Assembly (NCBI RefSeq): GCF_002245895.1
Contig: NZ_NPJZ01000001.1
Coordinates: 2,020,501 to 2,084,500, forward strand
Direction of reading: 5' to 3'
From: Rhodococcus sp. OK302
Lineage (GTDB): Bacteria; Actinomycetota; Actinomycetes; Mycobacteriales; Mycobacteriaceae
DNA length: 64,000 bases
Position 1 is the stretch's first letter. The number at the start of each line of letters is the position of its first letter. A program made the position numbers and the translations under genes. This document shows, in pieces, positions 1 through 8,574 of the stretch. The notes under the pieces were generated by a model that ran no database searches, had not been told where the DNA came from, and was given only the letters and a program-made list of their open reading frames with translations.

Positions 1-156
1 CGACGACTCTTCGGGATCCCCGACTACTTCATCCGCGTCGCAGTCAAGGATCTCGCGACCTACGAACAGTTCCTGGCCACCAAACTCAGCGGCCTGCCGG
101 CGGTGTCGCGGGTGACCTCTCTCATCACGATGAAGACGATCAAGAGTGTGGACTGA
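1..156 (+). CDS. Lrp/AsnC-family transcriptional regulator, C-terminal fragment
   Basis: The window opens inside a reading frame that gives 51 residues and stops with TGA at 154-156. The segment reads like the end of the RAM ligand-binding domain of Lrp/AsnC regulators: a strand-helix stretch with DLATYEQFLATKL, then a final beta strand with TSLITMKTIK, where most family members end. The DNA-binding half lies upstream of the window. Such regulators usually sense amino acids and often control a divergent gene, but nothing here shows the target. The family call rests on this short conserved tail only. Confidence 0.72.
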   Translation, partial: RRLFGIPDYFIRVAVKDLATYEQFLATKLSGLPAVSRVTSLITMKTIKSVD

Positions 157-258
157 TACTCGAGCCCCTTTTTTGGTGCGAACGGCATGTTCATCGCCTC
201 AGATCGACTGAACGTGCCGTTCGCTCTGGCGGGGACACGGAATGTCGGTGGGCAGCGT

Positions 259-264
259 TAACGT
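259..264 (+). promoter_or_regulatory. -10 element TAACGT for a leaderless VOC mRNA
   Basis: TAACGT fits the actinobacterial TANNNT -10 consensus and its last T lies 7 nt before the ATG at 271. This predicts transcription starting on the A of the start codon. No convincing Shine-Dalgarno is present before that ATG, which agrees with a leaderless message. Confidence 0.5.
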
Positions 265-270
265 CAGAGC

Positions 271-696
271 ATGGGATACGAATTTCAAGTCACAGTAGAT
301 TCTGCACACCCGCATGAGCAGGCTAAATGGTGGGCTAGTGCACTCGGATGGGTAGTTGAGCCGAGCGATGAGGACTTCATCAGAGGTCTCGTCGCAGCGG
401 GTCACGCGCAAGAATCCGACACCACGACGTTCGAGGGCGTGCTCGTCTGGAGAGAAGGCGCGGCTATCAGCGATCCGGAGCATTCGGAACGGCCGCGGGT
501 TCTCTTCCAGCTCGTGCCGGAATCCAAGACCGTGAAGAACCGCCTTCATTTCGACATCCGGGTGGGGGACAACCGCGAGGACGTGGCCGCCCAGTTGGAG
601 GCGGTTGGCGCGAAGGTTCTGCACCGTGGACAACAAGGCCCCAGTGTGTGGATCACCATGTCGGACCCGGAAGGCAACGAGTTCTGCGTCAGCTAG
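271..696 (+). CDS. VOC-fold (glyoxalase-like) protein
   Basis: The 141-residue product has the layout of a compact glyoxalase/bleomycin-resistance-like (VOC) protein. A beta strand (YEFQVTVDSAHP) leads into a helix with AKWWASALGW, and the C-terminal module ends with the typical DPEGNEFCVS strand. LHFDI near residue 93 supplies the usual internal metal-ligand-type strand. The role cannot be named; relatives include dioxygenases, lyases and drug-binding proteins. The start is supported by the -10 element at 259-264. Its stop codon overlaps the stop of the convergent AraC gene by two bases (CTAG at 693-696), leaving no room for a terminator. Confidence 0.8.
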   Translation: MGYEFQVTVDSAHPHEQAKWWASALGWVVEPSDEDFIRGLVAAGHAQESDTTTFEGVLVWREGAAISDPEHSERPRVLFQLVPESKTVKNRLHFDIRVGDNREDVAAQLEAVGAKVLHRGQQGPSVWITMSDPEGNEFCVS

Positions 697-1703
697 CGGT
701 AGGAGCTGGGAGTGTCGCCCGTCCACCGCTTGAAGGCGCGGCGGAACGCACTGGGCTCGGAAAATCCGAGGCGGGACGAGAGTAGTTCGACGGACTCGCC
801 GCGTCCCAGTCCGGCGATCGCGATATCTCGGAGCACTTCTTCGCGCAATTGATTCAGTGACGTACCTTCGCGGCGAAGTAACCTTCGCAGGTGAGGCACG
901 CTGATCGAGAGCATCTCGGCAATCTCGTCTGCCGTCGAGGTGCGACCCTTCACGCCGAGTTCGATGACTCGACGCACTTGTGCTGATGCTGTGCTGTCGT
1001 AGTCGCGCTCAGACATCAGCTGAATCGGAGATTCGCGTAGATACTCCTCCAGGGATTCCTCAGTCTGGATTATCGGTGCCCGCATAGCGGAGTTGTCGAA
1101 TTCCAAAGCGGCGCGCGATGTACCGAACGTGACGGGTGCACCGAAGATGTAGTCGTAGTCCTGAGCTAGCCGGGCGTCTGGGGCTTCGTAGGGGAATTCG
1201 ATGGCGCGAAGTCGTACGCGTTTGCCGATCAGCCAGGCCGCAAAACGGTGAAGCAAAATGAGGACAAAATCGGTTGTAACACGTGCTGCCACATCAGGTT
1301 CGGAAATTTCAGCCCTTGGTTGGACGGAAAAACTGATGCGGGTGCTGTCCTCGCCGGTCTCGATTGACAAGGGTGCCAGGCCGGGCAATGCGCGGATTAC
1401 GTCAGCCATCCGGGCGAAGGCGGTACCGAGATCACGGCAGTGAATCAATGTCAGGCAGATCAGACGAAATGTTCCTCGCGGAACGGGAGCGCCGCCGAGG
1501 CCGAATAATTCGTCGTCGGTGAGTTGCCAGGTGGTTTGAACGAAGGTTGTCACCTGAGCGGGGGTCAGACGTGCGCGAGGGTCGGACAGCGTAGCGAGGT
1601 CGATCCCTGCTGCCCGCAACGCATTCGAGAGATCGATGTTGTTGTCGGGCGAGAACATGAGGTAGCGCTGGACAAATGCTGTGGGGATGGTCCGGGCGCT
1701 CAT
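693..1703 (-). CDS. AraC-family transcriptional regulator with Arabinose_bd-type sensor domain
   Basis: The protein has 336 residues. The N-terminal ~200 residues match the OruR/ArgR-like sensor domain (PF12625 type), starting with an IPTAFVQRYL segment. The last ~100 residues carry two helix-turn-helix motifs: SISVPHLRRLLRREGTS, then the diagnostic LGFSEPSAFRRAFKRWTG near the end. The start overlaps the last codon and stop of the upstream aminotransferase by 4 bp, so the two are probably co-transcribed and translationally coupled. Target genes are unknown. This is the same broad family as mycobacterial VirS, which controls the mymA operon, and a monooxygenase operon of that style lies 5 kb away, but no link can be shown here. 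Confidence 0.9.
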   Translation of the reverse strand: MSARTIPTAFVQRYLMFSPDNNIDLSNALRAAGIDLATLSDPRARLTPAQVTTFVQTTWQLTDDELFGLGGAPVPRGTFRLICLTLIHCRDLGTAFARMADVIRALPGLAPLSIETGEDSTRISFSVQPRAEISEPDVAARVTTDFVLILLHRFAAWLIGKRVRLRAIEFPYEAPDARLAQDYDYIFGAPVTFGTSRAALEFDNSAMRAPIIQTEESLEEYLRESPIQLMSERDYDSTASAQVRRVIELGVKGRTSTADEIAEMLSISVPHLRRLLRREGTSLNQLREEVLRDIAIAGLGRGESVELLSSRLGFSEPSAFRRAFKRWTGDTPSSYR

Positions 1704-2890
1704 GGGTGAGCGGCTCCCTGAAGCAGGTGGAGGCGGCGTGCAGCTTCGGAGAGAATGTGGTCTTGCTTGCAGAACGCGAACCGCACCAGGTGTTTCCAGT
1801 TGTCACGGTTATCGGCAAAGACGTCCACCGGGACGGCAGCGACGCCGATGCGTTCCGGAAGCGCACGGCAGAAATCTCCGGCATCGGTTTCGCCCAGGGG
1901 GCGAATGTCCGCGAGGAGGAAGTAGGTGCCGCCGCCGGAATGCACCGTGAATCCCGCGTCAGACAGAGCGTCGCTCAGCACGTCACGCTTGGATTGCAGG
2001 CTTGTTCGGAGGTCTGCGACCCACTGCTGTTCGTTGGTCAATGCGTATGCCACCGCCGGCTGGAACGGAGCGCCCGCAACAAATGACATGAACTGCTTGG
2101 CCGCGCGCACTCCGTCGATGAGCTCGCGGGGGCCGATCGCCCATCCCGTCTTCCAGCCTGTGACGTTGAAAGTTTTTGCGGCGCTGGATACTGTGACCGT
2201 GCGTTCGCGCATTCCGGGCAACGATGCCATCGGGGTGTGCGTGAGATCGTCGAACACCAGATGCTCGTAGACCTCGTCGCTCAACACGATCAGATCGCGT
2301 TCGCACGCAATCTCTGCGATTGCCCGCAATTCTGCCTCGGTGAACACAGTTCCCGTGGGGTTGTGTGGGCTGTTGACTACCAGCATCTTCGTGTTCGAGG
2401 TGATCGCTGCCTTGACCGCATCGAGGTCGACGACAAACTTGTCACCCGACGCGACCAGTGGAACGGTGCGACGCACGGCGCCGGCCAGTGCCACCGATGC
2501 GGCATACGAGTCGTAATACGGTTCGATGAGAACTACTTCTTCTCCCGGTTCGACCAGACCCAGGATTGCCGCACTGATTGCTTCGGTGGCACCCACCGTG
2601 ACCAGCACCTCGGAATCGGGGTCGAAACCCAGGCCGTAACGAGCAAGTCTGTCGGCAGCGATGGCCCGGCGCAGGACGGGCATGCCCGGTCCCGGCGGGT
2701 ACTGATTGACGCCCTCGGCGATTGCCCGCCTGGCTACCTCGAGCATCGCAGCGGGGCCATCGGTATCGGGAAATCCTTGACCCAGGTTGACGGCGTCGTG
2801 AAGAGTCGCCAGCGCCGTCATCTCAGCGAAAATCGTGGACGCGAATGGCTGCAGACGCGAGACAGTGCGGTTGCGGGGCGTCGAAGGCAT
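1700..2890 (-). CDS. PLP-dependent class I aminotransferase (DapC/KAT-like)
   Basis: This 396-residue fold-type I aminotransferase starts at the ATG whose -10 element lies 7 nt upstream. It contains NLGQGFPDTDGP near the N-terminus, the NSPHNPTGTVF cofactor segment, and SSAAKTFNVTGWKTGW, where the lysine of SAAKTF should form the Schiff base. This pattern fits the kynurenine/methionine/glutamine aminotransferase group that includes M. tuberculosis Rv0858c, annotated there as N-succinyldiaminopimelate aminotransferase (DapC). A role in lysine/diaminopimelate synthesis is therefore possible, but substrate choice in this group is unreliable from sequence. It is followed by an overlapping AraC gene. 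Confidence 0.9.
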   Translation of the reverse strand: MPSTPRNRTVSRLQPFASTIFAEMTALATLHDAVNLGQGFPDTDGPAAMLEVARRAIAEGVNQYPPGPGMPVLRRAIAADRLARYGLGFDPDSEVLVTVGATEAISAAILGLVEPGEEVVLIEPYYDSYAASVALAGAVRRTVPLVASGDKFVVDLDAVKAAITSNTKMLVVNSPHNPTGTVFTEAELRAIAEIACERDLIVLSDEVYEHLVFDDLTHTPMASLPGMRERTVTVSSAAKTFNVTGWKTGWAIGPRELIDGVRAAKQFMSFVAGAPFQPAVAYALTNEQQWVADLRTSLQSKRDVLSDALSDAGFTVHSGGGTYFLLADIRPLGETDAGDFCRALPERIGVAAVPVDVFADNRDNWKHLVRFAFCKQDHILSEAARRLHLLQGAAHP

Positions 2891-2896
2891 CCCTGC

Positions 2897-2902
2897 AGCT
2901 TA
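2897..2902 (-). promoter_or_regulatory. -10 element TAAGCT for the aminotransferase-AraC operon
   Basis: On the minus strand TAAGCT ends 7 nt before the ATG at 2890, giving a leaderless start for the aminotransferase. It lies back to back with the ECF-type promoter of the divergent gene. Confidence 0.45.
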
Positions 2903-2946
2903 GTCGGCTAGTGCTGCATCTTCACATCGCCGCAGGAGGGCTGCTT

Positions 2947-2973
2947 TGTCACGTTTAGAACTGCTTCCTCGTC
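2947..2973 (+). promoter_or_regulatory. ECF41/SigJ-type promoter (TGTCACG-N16-CGTC)
   Basis: TGTCACG at 2947-2953, exactly 16 bases, then CGTC at 2970-2973 matches the published ECF41-class consensus TGTCACA-N16-CGTC except for one base. It also fits the GTCACA-N16-CGTC form described for mycobacterial SigJ. It lies 55 bp upstream of a carboxymuconolactone-decarboxylase-like gene, the gene type most often linked to ECF41 sigma factors. A SigJ-like sigma gene is at 19618-20559. Confidence 0.65.
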
Positions 2974-3027
2974 CAACGCTGTAGACGGCGTCGAATTACG
3001 GCGGCCGAGGAAATCTGGAGGTTTGTG

Positions 3028-3606
3028 ATGACGCGTATTCCATCCGTGGCGCCGACTGATGCCGGCCCACTGATCAAAGTGGCCTACAAGTTCACCGCCC
3101 GACAGTTCGGTGAGGTCCCCGAACCTTTTGCAGTTCTCGCCAACCATCGGAAATTGTTTCTCGCCGCAGCCCGTCATGAAATGGCGGTAAAGAAGGCGTC
3201 GAAGGTCCTACCGGTGAATGTCCGCGAACTTGCCGTCTACCGGGTGGCCTGGACGGTGGGTTGTTCGTGGTGCGTCGACTTTGGCACGATGCTCTCGCGC
3301 TTGGACGGCCTCGATGTGGAGAGGTTGAAAGAGATTGCCCATTACCAGGATTCACCGCTCTACAGCGATGACGAAAAAGCAGCAATCGCCTACGCCGACG
3401 CGATGACGGGGGATCCGCACGGTGAGCACGGCGTTACCGACGAGCAGGTAGCGGACCTGGAGCGCCGGTTCGGAAAGGCGGGGGTGGTGGAGTTGACCTA
3501 CCAGATCGGCTTGGAGAACATGCGTTCGCGAATGTACTCCGCGCTCGGGATTACCGAGCAAGGGTTCAGTACTGATTCCTGCCGTGTCCCGTGGGCAGAA
3601 GACTGA
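3028..3606 (+). CDS. Carboxymuconolactone decarboxylase/AhpD-like protein
   Basis: The 192-residue protein belongs to the CMD/AhpD fold, an all-helical redox or ring-cleavage family. It has the pair of cysteines expected for a peroxidase-like site, GCSWCVDFG, in the central helix-helix region, followed by an acidic segment like that in AhpD homologues. TGGAGG at 3016-3021 is 6 nt from the ATG at 3028, which I prefer over the GTG at 3025. The ECF41-type promoter upstream suggests control by a SigJ-like sigma factor. CMD proteins are the usual neighbours or targets of ECF41 factors. Actual activity (alkylhydroperoxidase or decarboxylase) is not decided by the sequence. Confidence 0.85.
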   Translation: MTRIPSVAPTDAGPLIKVAYKFTARQFGEVPEPFAVLANHRKLFLAAARHEMAVKKASKVLPVNVRELAVYRVAWTVGCSWCVDFGTMLSRLDGLDVERLKEIAHYQDSPLYSDDEKAAIAYADAMTGDPHGEHGVTDEQVADLERRFGKAGVVELTYQIGLENMRSRMYSALGITEQGFSTDSCRVPWAED

Positions 3607-3670
3607 CACTGACATATCCGCAGGTGCGTTTCAATTTACCTATTTGTCACGCATGTGCGGTTGCATTGTC

Positions 3671-3699
3671 TTGTTTCGCGGAGCGTCACACCCTACGAT
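3671..3699 (+). promoter_or_regulatory. Promoter of the molybdate operon (TTGTTT-N17-TACGAT)
   Basis: TTGTTT at 3671-3676 and TACGAT at 3694-3699 are separated by 17 bp. The hexamer ends 7 nt before the GTG at 3706, so the first gene of the operon is predicted to be translated from a leaderless mRNA. Confidence 0.6.
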
Positions 3700-3705
3700 C
3701 ACGTG

Positions 3706-4101
3706 GTGCCCAACATACGAATCCGGGAAGCGGCCGGCCTGCTCGGTGTCAGTGACGACACCGTCCGGCGCTGGGTCGACGGAGGTCAACTGAGCGCCTC
3801 GACGGACGACGCGGGCCGTAAGGTCATCGACGGCGCCGAGTTGGCGGTGTTTGCTCGCACCAACTCCGCGCCGACTCCGACGGATCCGCTGAGCGGTGGG
3901 AGTTCGGCGCGCAACAGGTTTGCGGGCCTCGTCACCAAAGTTGTCACCGACAAAGTGATGGCGCAGGTCGAGATGCAATGTGGTCCGTTCACCGTGGTTT
4001 CGCTCATGAGTACCGACGCAGTCCGTGAACTCGGTCTCGAAGTCGGCAGCATTGCCGTTGCCGTAGTTAAAGCCACCACCGTCATCGTAGAAACGCCGTA
4101 A
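3706..4101 (+). CDS. Helix-turn-helix plus TOBE (molybdate-binding) protein
   Basis: The 131-residue protein starts with a MerR/excisionase-like helix-turn-helix (IREAAGLLGVSDDTVRRWVDGG). After a Ser/Pro linker it carries a single Mop/TOBE domain beginning ARNRFAGLVTKVVTDKVM and ending with VGSIAVAVVKATTVIVE. TOBE domains bind molybdate or tungstate, so the protein is either a molybdate-responsive regulator of the operon or an intracellular oxyanion store. The GTG at 3706 is chosen over upstream codons because of the promoter spacing and because homologues begin at MPNIRIREAA. modA starts 24 nt downstream, so the four genes form one operon. Confidence 0.87.
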   Translation: MPNIRIREAAGLLGVSDDTVRRWVDGGQLSASTDDAGRKVIDGAELAVFARTNSAPTPTDPLSGGSSARNRFAGLVTKVVTDKVMAQVEMQCGPFTVVSLMSTDAVRELGLEVGSIAVAVVKATTVIVETP

Positions 4102-4125
4102 TCGTCGAAACACCGTGAGGGAAAA

Positions 4126-4908
4126 GTGAAGAAAATTCTCGGAATCGTTGCCGCCGGTGCACTTTCGCTTACTCTGGTGACTGGCTGCAGCAGCTCCGAC
4201 ACCTCAACGACATCGACGGTACCGGCGAGTGTGACCGGCAACATCACCGTCTTTGCGGCAGCATCATTGAAGGGAACTTTTACCGAACTCGGTAAGGAAT
4301 TCGAGTCCGAGAACCCGGGATCCACAGTAACTTTCAGTTTTGCCGGCTCTTCCGACCTCGTTGCACAGATCATCGCGGGTGCACCGGCCGATGTATTCGC
4401 CTCAGCGGACGCCGCAAACATGAAGAAGGCCACCGACGCCGGCGTCGTAGAAGGAACACCATCGGACTTCGCGAGCAATACCCTCACGATTGTTGTTCCG
4501 CCAGGAAATCCGAAGGGCATCACGTCGTTCGCTGATTTGGCGCAAGAGGGAACACACTTGGTGATCTGTGCCCCGCAGGTTCCGTGTGGTGCAGCCACGA
4601 AGAAGGTCGAAGACGCTACCGGTCAAACACTCGAGCCGGTCAGTGAGGAATCGTCGGTGACCGACGTGCTGAACAAGGTCACCTCAGGTCAGGCTGATGC
4701 CGGAATCGTTTACGTCACGGACGCGAAGTCAGCCGGCGACAAGGTCGAGACCGTTGAATTTCCCGAAGCTGTCACGGTGGTCAACCTGTACCAGATTGCG
4801 GTGATGAAGGATTCGAAGAATGCATCAACAGCAGCAAAGTTTGTTGATCTGGTGAAGGGGTCGAAGGGGCTGGCCGTCCTGAGTGACGCAGGATTTGCCG
4901 CCCCGTGA
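4126..4908 (+). CDS. modA: Molybdate ABC transporter substrate-binding lipoprotein ModA
   Basis: This 260-residue protein has a lipoprotein signal peptide with the lipobox LVTGC at about residues 17-21, so it is anchored outside the membrane. The mature part follows the ModA pattern: [17 protein letters not shown] at the start, then [24 protein letters not shown], and the hinge-region segment [13 protein letters not shown]. These are the loops that cradle molybdate or tungstate in characterised ModA proteins. It starts at GTG 4126, with GAGGG upstream. Its stop overlaps the start of modB. Confidence 0.95.
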   Translation: MKKILGIVAAGALSLTLVTGCSSSDTSTTSTVPASVTGNITVFAAASLKGTFTELGKEFESENPGSTVTFSFAGSSDLVAQIIAGAPADVFASADAANMKKATDAGVVEGTPSDFASNTLTIVVPPGNPKGITSFADLAQEGTHLVICAPQVPCGAATKKVEDATGQTLEPVSEESSVTDVLNKVTSGQADAGIVYVTDAKSAGDKVETVEFPEAVTVVNLYQIAVMKDSKNASTAAKFVDLVKGSKGLAVLSDAGFAAP

Positions 4909-5714
4909 TGCGAATCAAACCGGCAACTCGCGCTCCGCTCGGGTTGCCGGTCTGGATTTATCTCCCCGCGCTGATCGGCGGGGCTTTTGTCATAGTCCCG
5001 CTGATAGCGATGATGTCGACCGTTCACTGGTCGCAGTTCTGGCAACTCGTGACCTCGGAATCGTCGATTGCCGCGTTGAAGTTGAGCTTGAAGACGGCTG
5101 CTATGAGCACGATTCTCTGCATTCTCTTCGGCGTCCCGATGGCTGTGGTGCTGGCGCGCAGCAGTTTTCGGGGTCTGTCGGTTCTGCGGTCGCTGATCCT
5201 CCTTCCTCTTGTTTTGCCGCCGGTAGTGGGCGGCATCGCATTGCTCTACACCTTCGGCCGTAAAGGGCTGATCGGTGAGCAGTTGGAGGTGCTCGGAATT
5301 CAGATCGCCTTCTCCACAACCGCTGTCGTGTTGGCGCAAACCTTTGTCGCTCTGCCCTTTTTGGTGGTGAGCCTCGAAGGTGCGCTGCGTACGGCAGGAA
5401 CTCGCTACGAGGCCGTGGCCGCGACGCTCGGTGCCAGACCGACCACAGTCCTTCGCAGAGTGACTCTTCCGCTGGTGCTGCCCGGCCTCGTTTCGGGTGC
5501 GGTCCTGGCGTTTGCCCGTGCACTCGGAGAATTCGGTGCGACGCTGACGTTTGCCGGCAGCCTCCAAGGTGTGACCCGTACCCTGCCGCTGGAAATTTAT
5601 CTACAGCGCGAGACAGATCCAGATGCAGCCGTGGCTCTTTCGCTGGTACTCGTTGTAGTCGCAGTGTTGATCGTCGTTGCAGTTCGCGGCCGCGGAACAG
5701 CGGGATCACTGTGA
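4908..5714 (+). CDS. modB: Molybdate ABC transporter permease ModB
   Basis: The gene encodes about 268 residues of a typical ABC permease with five to six membrane helices. The cytoplasmic coupling motif [26 protein letters not shown] is the family signature (EAA loop), and [13 protein letters not shown] lies just before it. The ATG at 4908 overlaps the stop of modA (TGATG), indicating translational coupling; a GTG at 4905 is an alternative. The product forms the membrane channel for molybdate import with ModA and ModC. Confidence 0.94.
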   Translation: MRIKPATRAPLGLPVWIYLPALIGGAFVIVPLIAMMSTVHWSQFWQLVTSESSIAALKLSLKTAAMSTILCILFGVPMAVVLARSSFRGLSVLRSLILLPLVLPPVVGGIALLYTFGRKGLIGEQLEVLGIQIAFSTTAVVLAQTFVALPFLVVSLEGALRTAGTRYEAVAATLGARPTTVLRRVTLPLVLPGLVSGAVLAFARALGEFGATLTFAGSLQGVTRTLPLEIYLQRETDPDAAVALSLVLVVVAVLIVVAVRGRGTAGSL

Positions 5715-6796
5715 GCGGACTGCACATCGACGTCGAGATACCGGAACGCGACGTTATCGCCAAGTTCGAAGTCGTGGCCGGGGAAGTGACAGCGATTCTC
5801 GGGCCCAACGGCGCCGGCAAATCCACAGTGCTGGCTGCTGTTGCGGGACTGCATCATCCGCATCGCGGGATGATCGAGCTCAACTCGCGAGTACTCACGG
5901 ATACCGCAGCCGGAATCGCCCTGCCGCCGCACAAGCGCGGTACCGTGCTTCTCGCCCAGGACGCATTGCTCTTTCCTCATCTCAGTGCGGTGGACAACGT
6001 TGCGTTTGCACCTCACAGTGCCGGTCGATCGCGGCGCGAATCGGCGGAGATTGCCCGCCGCTGGCTTGACGCCGTTGATGCCGGTGAACTCGCAGAACGG
6101 AAGCCGTCGCAGTTGTCCGGGGGCCAGGCACAGCGGGTTGCCGTCGCGCGGGCGCTGGCGGCAGAACCGGAGTTGCTTCTCCTCGACGAGCCGATGGCGG
6201 CACTGGACGTGGCCTCGGCACCTGCCCTACGGTCGTTGCTGCGCAGAGTGTTACGAACCGGCGACCGCACCGCAGTCCTCGTCACCCACGACGCGCTCGA
6301 CGCTCTGGCGCTCGCGGATACCGTGGTCGTTCTCGATGGCGGGCGAGTCGTGGAATACGGCGATGTCCGAACTGTTCTGACGCGTCCCCGCAGTACCTTC
6401 GCAGCCAGGATCGCAGGAATCAATCTCCGAAGCGGAAACATGCTCGACGAGGGAACAATGCGAACGCCGGGCGGTACCGACATTGCGGGACGAACCGAAG
6501 TTGATGTCGCAGTGGGAAGCCCGGCGGTTGCGATGTTCGAGCCGCGTGCCGTATCAGTGTTTCTCGACCCACCGCATGGAAGTCCGCGTAACGCCTTTAC
6601 CGTCACGGTTGCGGAGATCGAAAATCGCGGATCGGTAGTTCGCGTGCGTGCCGAAGACGACGAGGGGCAACCTGGTTTGTCAGCTGACATCACCACTGCG
6701 GCAGCGGCCGAACTGGATTTGGTTCCAGGCTCGACCGCTACCTTTGTCGTGAAAGCTACCGAAACGCTGATCTACGCGCAGGGCGCCGGTTCGTAG
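5711..6796 (+). CDS. modC: Molybdate ABC transporter ATP-binding protein ModC
   Basis: The 361-residue ATPase has Walker [10 protein letters not shown], the signature [15 protein letters not shown], Walker [13 protein letters not shown] and the switch histidine in VLVTHDALD. The C-terminal ~120 residues form a TOBE regulatory domain ([17 protein letters not shown]), as in ModC proteins. It starts at a GTG overlapping the modB stop (GTGA), so modA, modB and modC are translationally linked. The 3' end overlaps the convergent acyl-CoA ligase by 25 bp. Confidence 0.94.
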   Translation: MSGLHIDVEIPERDVIAKFEVVAGEVTAILGPNGAGKSTVLAAVAGLHHPHRGMIELNSRVLTDTAAGIALPPHKRGTVLLAQDALLFPHLSAVDNVAFAPHSAGRSRRESAEIARRWLDAVDAGELAERKPSQLSGGQAQRVAVARALAAEPELLLLDEPMAALDVASAPALRSLLRRVLRTGDRTAVLVTHDALDALALADTVVVLDGGRVVEYGDVRTVLTRPRSTFAARIAGINLRSGNMLDEGTMRTPGGTDIAGRTEVDVAVGSPAVAMFEPRAVSVFLDPPHGSPRNAFTVTVAEIENRGSVVRVRAEDDEGQPGLSADITTAAAAELDLVPGSTATFVVKATETLIYAQGAGS

Positions 6797-8574
6797 AAGT
6801 CGCCGGTCATGGAATCCGTGTAGAGAACGGCGATTTCGGCAGAGTACTTCTCCGCGATGGGCTTGCGGCGCAGCTTCATCGTCGGAGTCAGTTCGGTGCT
6901 TCCCGGCTCCCAGAACGTGGGCAGTACGCAGAAGCGTTTGATCTGCTCCGCCCTCGACAGCCGTGAATTCCCCTCTCCGACAGCAGTAGCGATGGTGTCG
7001 ACGATCCGGGAGTCCTTGGCGAGTACGGCAGCATCTGCCGCCAGTCCCAGCGTTCGCGCAATATCCAGGGCAGCTTCCGCCTTGAGCGTGATCAGTGCAG
7101 TGTTGAACGGTCGGCCGTCACCGATTGTGACTACCTCGCCGATGAGCGATGACGATGTCTTGACGGCTGTTTCGATTGCGGCCGGGGACATGTTCTTGCC
7201 CGACGCGTTGATGATCAGTTCCTTCTTCCGATCGATCACCGTCAGGTATCCGTCGGAATCCGCGGTAACGATGTCACCGGTCGAGAGCCAACCGTCGGAA
7301 CTGAGTGCCTCAGCAGTCTTTTCCGGCTCGCCGCGATAGCCCTTCATTACCAGTGGGCCGCGTACGAGCAGTTCACCGTCGGACTCGATGCGCATGTCCA
7401 TGCCGGGAAGAAGTTTTCCGACCGTCCCGAGTTTGGTGGGATCAGCCGGCGCGGTGCTGGCGATGCAGGTCAGCTCGGACATACCCCAGATCTCGGAAAT
7501 CTGAATACCCAGTGCGGCAAAGAATGCCAGCGTGTCCGGTGGAATTGGGGCGGCACCGGAAATGGCCCATTTCAATTCGGCGAAGCCGAGCTTTGCGCGC
7601 AACGCGGACAGGACCATGGAATCTGCCTTGGCATACTCCGCTTCCAGTTCCGGGGGAACAGCGTCGCCCGTCCGCAAGAGCGCGAGGCGCTTACCTCCCA
7701 CGGCCAGGGCCCACTGGAGCGCTCCGCGACGTGCGTCGTCAGGTTCGTTGGCTACCGCCAATTCGACTGCAACCTTGAGCTTCTCCCACACTCGGGGAAC
7801 ACTGCCCCAGATGGTGGGTCGGCAGTCCGGAAGCGCGGCCGCGACCATCGAGGGGTCGGGTACCACGGTGATTTCGGTTCCGAACACCATCTGCATGTAC
7901 AGGCACGTCATCCGATCCGCGATGTGCGCGGATGGCATGTACGACGTGATGCGGTCACCGAATTCGACGGGTAGGACTTTGCTTACCGCGTTGGTTTCGA
8001 ACAGCAAGGCGGTATGCGTCGACTCGACGCCCTTGGGGTTTCCGGTGGTTCCGGACGTGTAGATCAAGGTTGCGACGTCAGTGGGTTGTACTGCGTTCCA
8101 AGTTGATTCGAAGTCGAATGTCTCCGGAGCCGAGGCCTTCAGCTGATCAAGTGTCAGGATTCCGTCCGGAAGATCGGCGGAATCGGCATCGATGACGACA
8201 ATAGTTTCTACCGATGCCCCTGATTGCTTGACCTTCTCCACGTATTTCGCTTCGCAGATAAGAACCCGCGCACCCGAGTTGGTGAGAATGTAGCGGATGG
8301 CTTCGGGCGAAGATGTGTTGTAGATGGAAAAAGCGGTGACTCCGACGTGCTGGGCACCCACGTCGATCGGATAGAACTCGATCCGGTTGCCCATCATCAG
8401 GGCAACGGTGTCACCCCGTTTGACTCCGATCCCGGTCAATCCAGCAGCAACGTCGCGGACCTGATCGGCATAGTCGCGCCAGGTCAAAGTCTGGGTACCA
8501 CCGATGGTTCTCACTGCGACGGCGTCGGGCGCCACGGCGGAGACTCGTTGGAAGGCTGAACACAGTGTGGTCAT
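6772..8574 (-). CDS. Long-chain fatty acid-CoA ligase (FadD-type, AMP-forming)
   Basis: This 600-residue adenylate-forming enzyme has the P-loop YTSGTTGNPKGV, SAHIADRM following it, EIWGMSELT, and the hinge/A10-type lysine region near TPTMKLRRKPI. This layout matches large FadD11/FadD15-like ligases, which activate fatty acids to acyl-CoA. The ATG at 8574 overlaps the SDR stop (ATGA), fixing the start, although the frame is open further upstream. It is the last gene of the monooxygenase operon and would activate the acid made by the upstream oxidation steps. Confidence 0.92.
   Translation of the reverse strand: MTTLCSAFQRVSAVAPDAVAVRTIGGTQTLTWRDYADQVRDVAAGLTGIGVKRGDTVALMMGNRIEFYPIDVGAQHVGVTAFSIYNTSSPEAIRYILTNSGARVLICEAKYVEKVKQSGASVETIVVIDADSADLPDGILTLDQLKASAPETFDFESTWNAVQPTDVATLIYTSGTTGNPKGVESTHTALLFETNAVSKVLPVEFGDRITSYMPSAHIADRMTCLYMQMVFGTEITVVPDPSMVAAALPDCRPTIWGSVPRVWEKLKVAVELAVANEPDDARRGALQWALAVGGKRLALLRTGDAVPPELEAEYAKADSMVLSALRAKLGFAELKWAISGAAPIPPDTLAFFAALGIQISEIWGMSELTCIASTAPADPTKLGTVGKLLPGMDMRIESDGELLVRGPLVMKGYRGEPEKTAEALSSDGWLSTGDIVTADSDGYLTVIDRKKELIINASGKNMSPAAIETAVKTSSSLIGEVVTIGDGRPFNTALITLKAEAALDIARTLGLAADAAVLAKDSRIVDTIATAVGEGNSRLSRAEQIKRFCVLPTFWEPGSTELTPTMKLRRKPIAEKYSAEIAVLYTDSMTGDFYEPAPCA

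Noticed and set aside
3644..3670. Second TGTCACG upstream of the molybdate operon, considered as another ECF41 promoter
   Set aside because: The CGTC element is missing at the required spacing (only TGTC at 15 bp), and a good TTGTTT-N17-TACGAT promoter lies just downstream.
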